Positions 5,780-6,808 of a stretch of DNA of 6,808 nucleotides are shown piece after piece. Location: positions 1-6,808 of the forward strand of contig JAPFCT010000023.1 of the NCBI GenBank assembly GCA_026169575.1, written 5' to 3'. Numbering within the stretch: the first letter of the stretch is position 1; each line of letters starts with the position of its first letter. The translations under genes were made by a program, and so were the position numbers. This stretch comes from Faecalimonas sp. (GTDB lineage Bacteria; Bacillota_A; Clostridia; Lachnospirales; Lachnospiraceae). The notes under the pieces were generated by a model, which was not told the origin of the DNA, searched no databases, and saw only the letters and a program-made list of their open reading frames with translations.

Positions 5780-6808
5780 TTACTCATCCATCTTCTCTAA
5801 CGCCTGCTGTTCTTCTTCCTCAGTTGATTTCGGGATGATCAGATTCAGTACAAATGCCACAAGTCCTGCGATCAGGATCGGCTCTGTCAAAAACATATGC
5901 ATTCCCTCCGGAAATCCTGAAACTGCATCCGGAACCATTTTCGCTCCGAGACCCAGTGCAAGTGCAAGCCCTGCGATCGTACCGTTTCTCTGTGTCAGGT
6001 TATCTTTGATCAGACGGATCCCTGTGATTGTGATCATTCCGAATACGACAACTGTCGCTCCTCCGATGACCGCTTTCGGCATCGTTGCCATCAGCGCGCT
6101 GAATTTCGGGAAAAGACCTAAAATTAACATTAAAACTGCAGTCAGTCCAAGTACCATACGGTTGACTACCTTTGTCATAGAAACAATTCCTACATTCTGG
6201 CTGTAAGAAGATACCGGAAGTCCTCCAAAGCATGCCCCGATCAAAGTGATAAGACCTGATGCAAGGATTCCTCCTGATAATTCTTCTGACTTCGGCTCGC
6301 GGTCAAAGCCTCCTACCGTAGTTCCGGTAATATCTCCTACAGTCTGCATGACATTGACTATGGTCAGAAGGATGATCGCGATGATCGCGGTCGGAGAAAA
6401 GCTCACTCCAAACTGGAATGGGATCGGTACTGTGATCCAGTCTGCTGTTGCAATATTTCCAAAATCGATCATACCAAGTGCAAGCGAAAGAACATATCCG
6501 ACAATCACTCCGATCACGATTCCGGCCAGCTGGATGTAACCTTTACAGAACATATTGCAGATGATAACCGTCGCAAGCGTGACACCTGCGACAAGCCAGT
6601 TCTGCAGGGAACCATACGTCTTACTGTCATTTCCTCCCGCCATATACTGGATCGCGATCGGATACAGCGAAAAACCAATCGTCAGGATGATCGTTCCCGT
6701 CACAAATGGCGGGAAGTACTTTCTGATATACTTAATCCCAAATCCCATGATCAATGTTACAATTCCGGCGATGATCTGGGCGCCGAATACACCCGGCAGT
6801 CCATACTC
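5780..6808 (-). CDS. NCS2 family uracil/xanthine-type permease, C-terminal part (5' end outside window)
   Basis: Inner-membrane nucleobase transporter of the NCS2/NAT family. The frame is open to the window edge, giving 342 residues; family members are about 430-460, so roughly 100 N-terminal residues are missing. The visible part starts at YGLPGVFGAQIIAGIVTL, typical of a mid-N-terminal helix, then KYFPPFVTGTIILTIGFSLYP and a series of hydrophobic helices. The NAT signature is present as QNVGIVSMTK (6170-6199), fitting [QEP]NxGxxxxT[RKG]. The TM8 motif usually containing a substrate-binding Glu reads VMQTVGD, with Gln at 6344-6346. The TM9 position often Asp is Ser in ILASG (6257-6259). The C-terminus is acidic and soluble (STEEEEQQALEKMDE). 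Being first of the operon before the hydroxylase genes suggests it imports that enzyme's substrate. Purine, uracil and urate specificities cannot be separated from sequence alone. Confidence 0.94.
   Translation of the reverse strand, partial: EYGLPGVFGAQIIAGIVTLIMGFGIKYIRKYFPPFVTGTIILTIGFSLYPIAIQYMAGGNDSKTYGSLQNWLVAGVTLATVIICNMFCKGYIQLAGIVIGVIVGYVLSLALGMIDFGNIATADWITVPIPFQFGVSFSPTAIIAIILLTIVNVMQTVGDITGTTVGGFDREPKSEELSGGILASGLITLIGACFGGLPVSSYSQNVGIVSMTKVVNRMVLGLTAVLMLILGLFPKFSALMATMPKAVIGGATVVVFGMITITGIRLIKDNLTQRNGTIAGLALALGLGAKMVPDAVSGFPEGMHMFLTEPILIAGLVAFVLNLIIPKSTEEEEQQALEKMDE

Overview
All protein-coding sequence in this window reads on the minus strand. The organism is most likely a Gram-positive anaerobe of the class Clostridia, probably Lachnospiraceae. 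The reasons are the RpoB N-terminus (starting [20 protein letters not shown]), AGGAGG-type ribosome binding sites, moderate GC content, and a clostridial molybdenum hydroxylase/NCS2 permease gene style. This placement rests on recognition, not on a database search.

Transcription runs from high to low coordinates. It begins with the C-terminal three quarters of an NCS2 (uracil/xanthine-type) permease (5780-6808, 5' end outside the window). A 119-base spacer with nested inverted repeats follows. Next come the [2Fe-2S] subunit (5178-5660) and the molybdopterin-binding subunit (2906-5197) of a xanthine dehydrogenase/aldehyde oxidase family enzyme; these two genes overlap by 20 bases. Then come an iron-sulfur flavoprotein of the NADPH-dependent FMN reductase fold with a CX2CX2CX7C motif (2232-2852) and a RidA-type imine deaminase (1809-2198). 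A rho-independent terminator (1696-1731) closes the apparent operon. Immediately after it, a sigma-A type promoter (1654-1682) starts rpoB, whose first 508 codons fill 1-1524. The window ends inside the rifampicin-resistance-determining region.

The five upstream genes look like one unit that imports and oxidises a nucleobase or other N-heterocycle. The permease takes up the substrate and the Mo/[2Fe-2S] hydroxylase oxidises it. Electrons would then pass to an acceptor, and RidA would deal with reactive imine/enamine products. No FAD subunit of the usual three-subunit xanthine dehydrogenase is visible, and the gene in its place encodes an Fe-S flavoprotein. The active site also lacks the residues that bind xanthine in the well-studied enzymes, so the substrate is open. 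rpoB is not preceded by rplJ/rplL here but by this catabolic cluster, and it carries its own promoter and a leader of about 120 nt with small inverted repeats.

No tRNA, rRNA, CRISPR array or mobile element was seen, and no plus-strand gene is supported.
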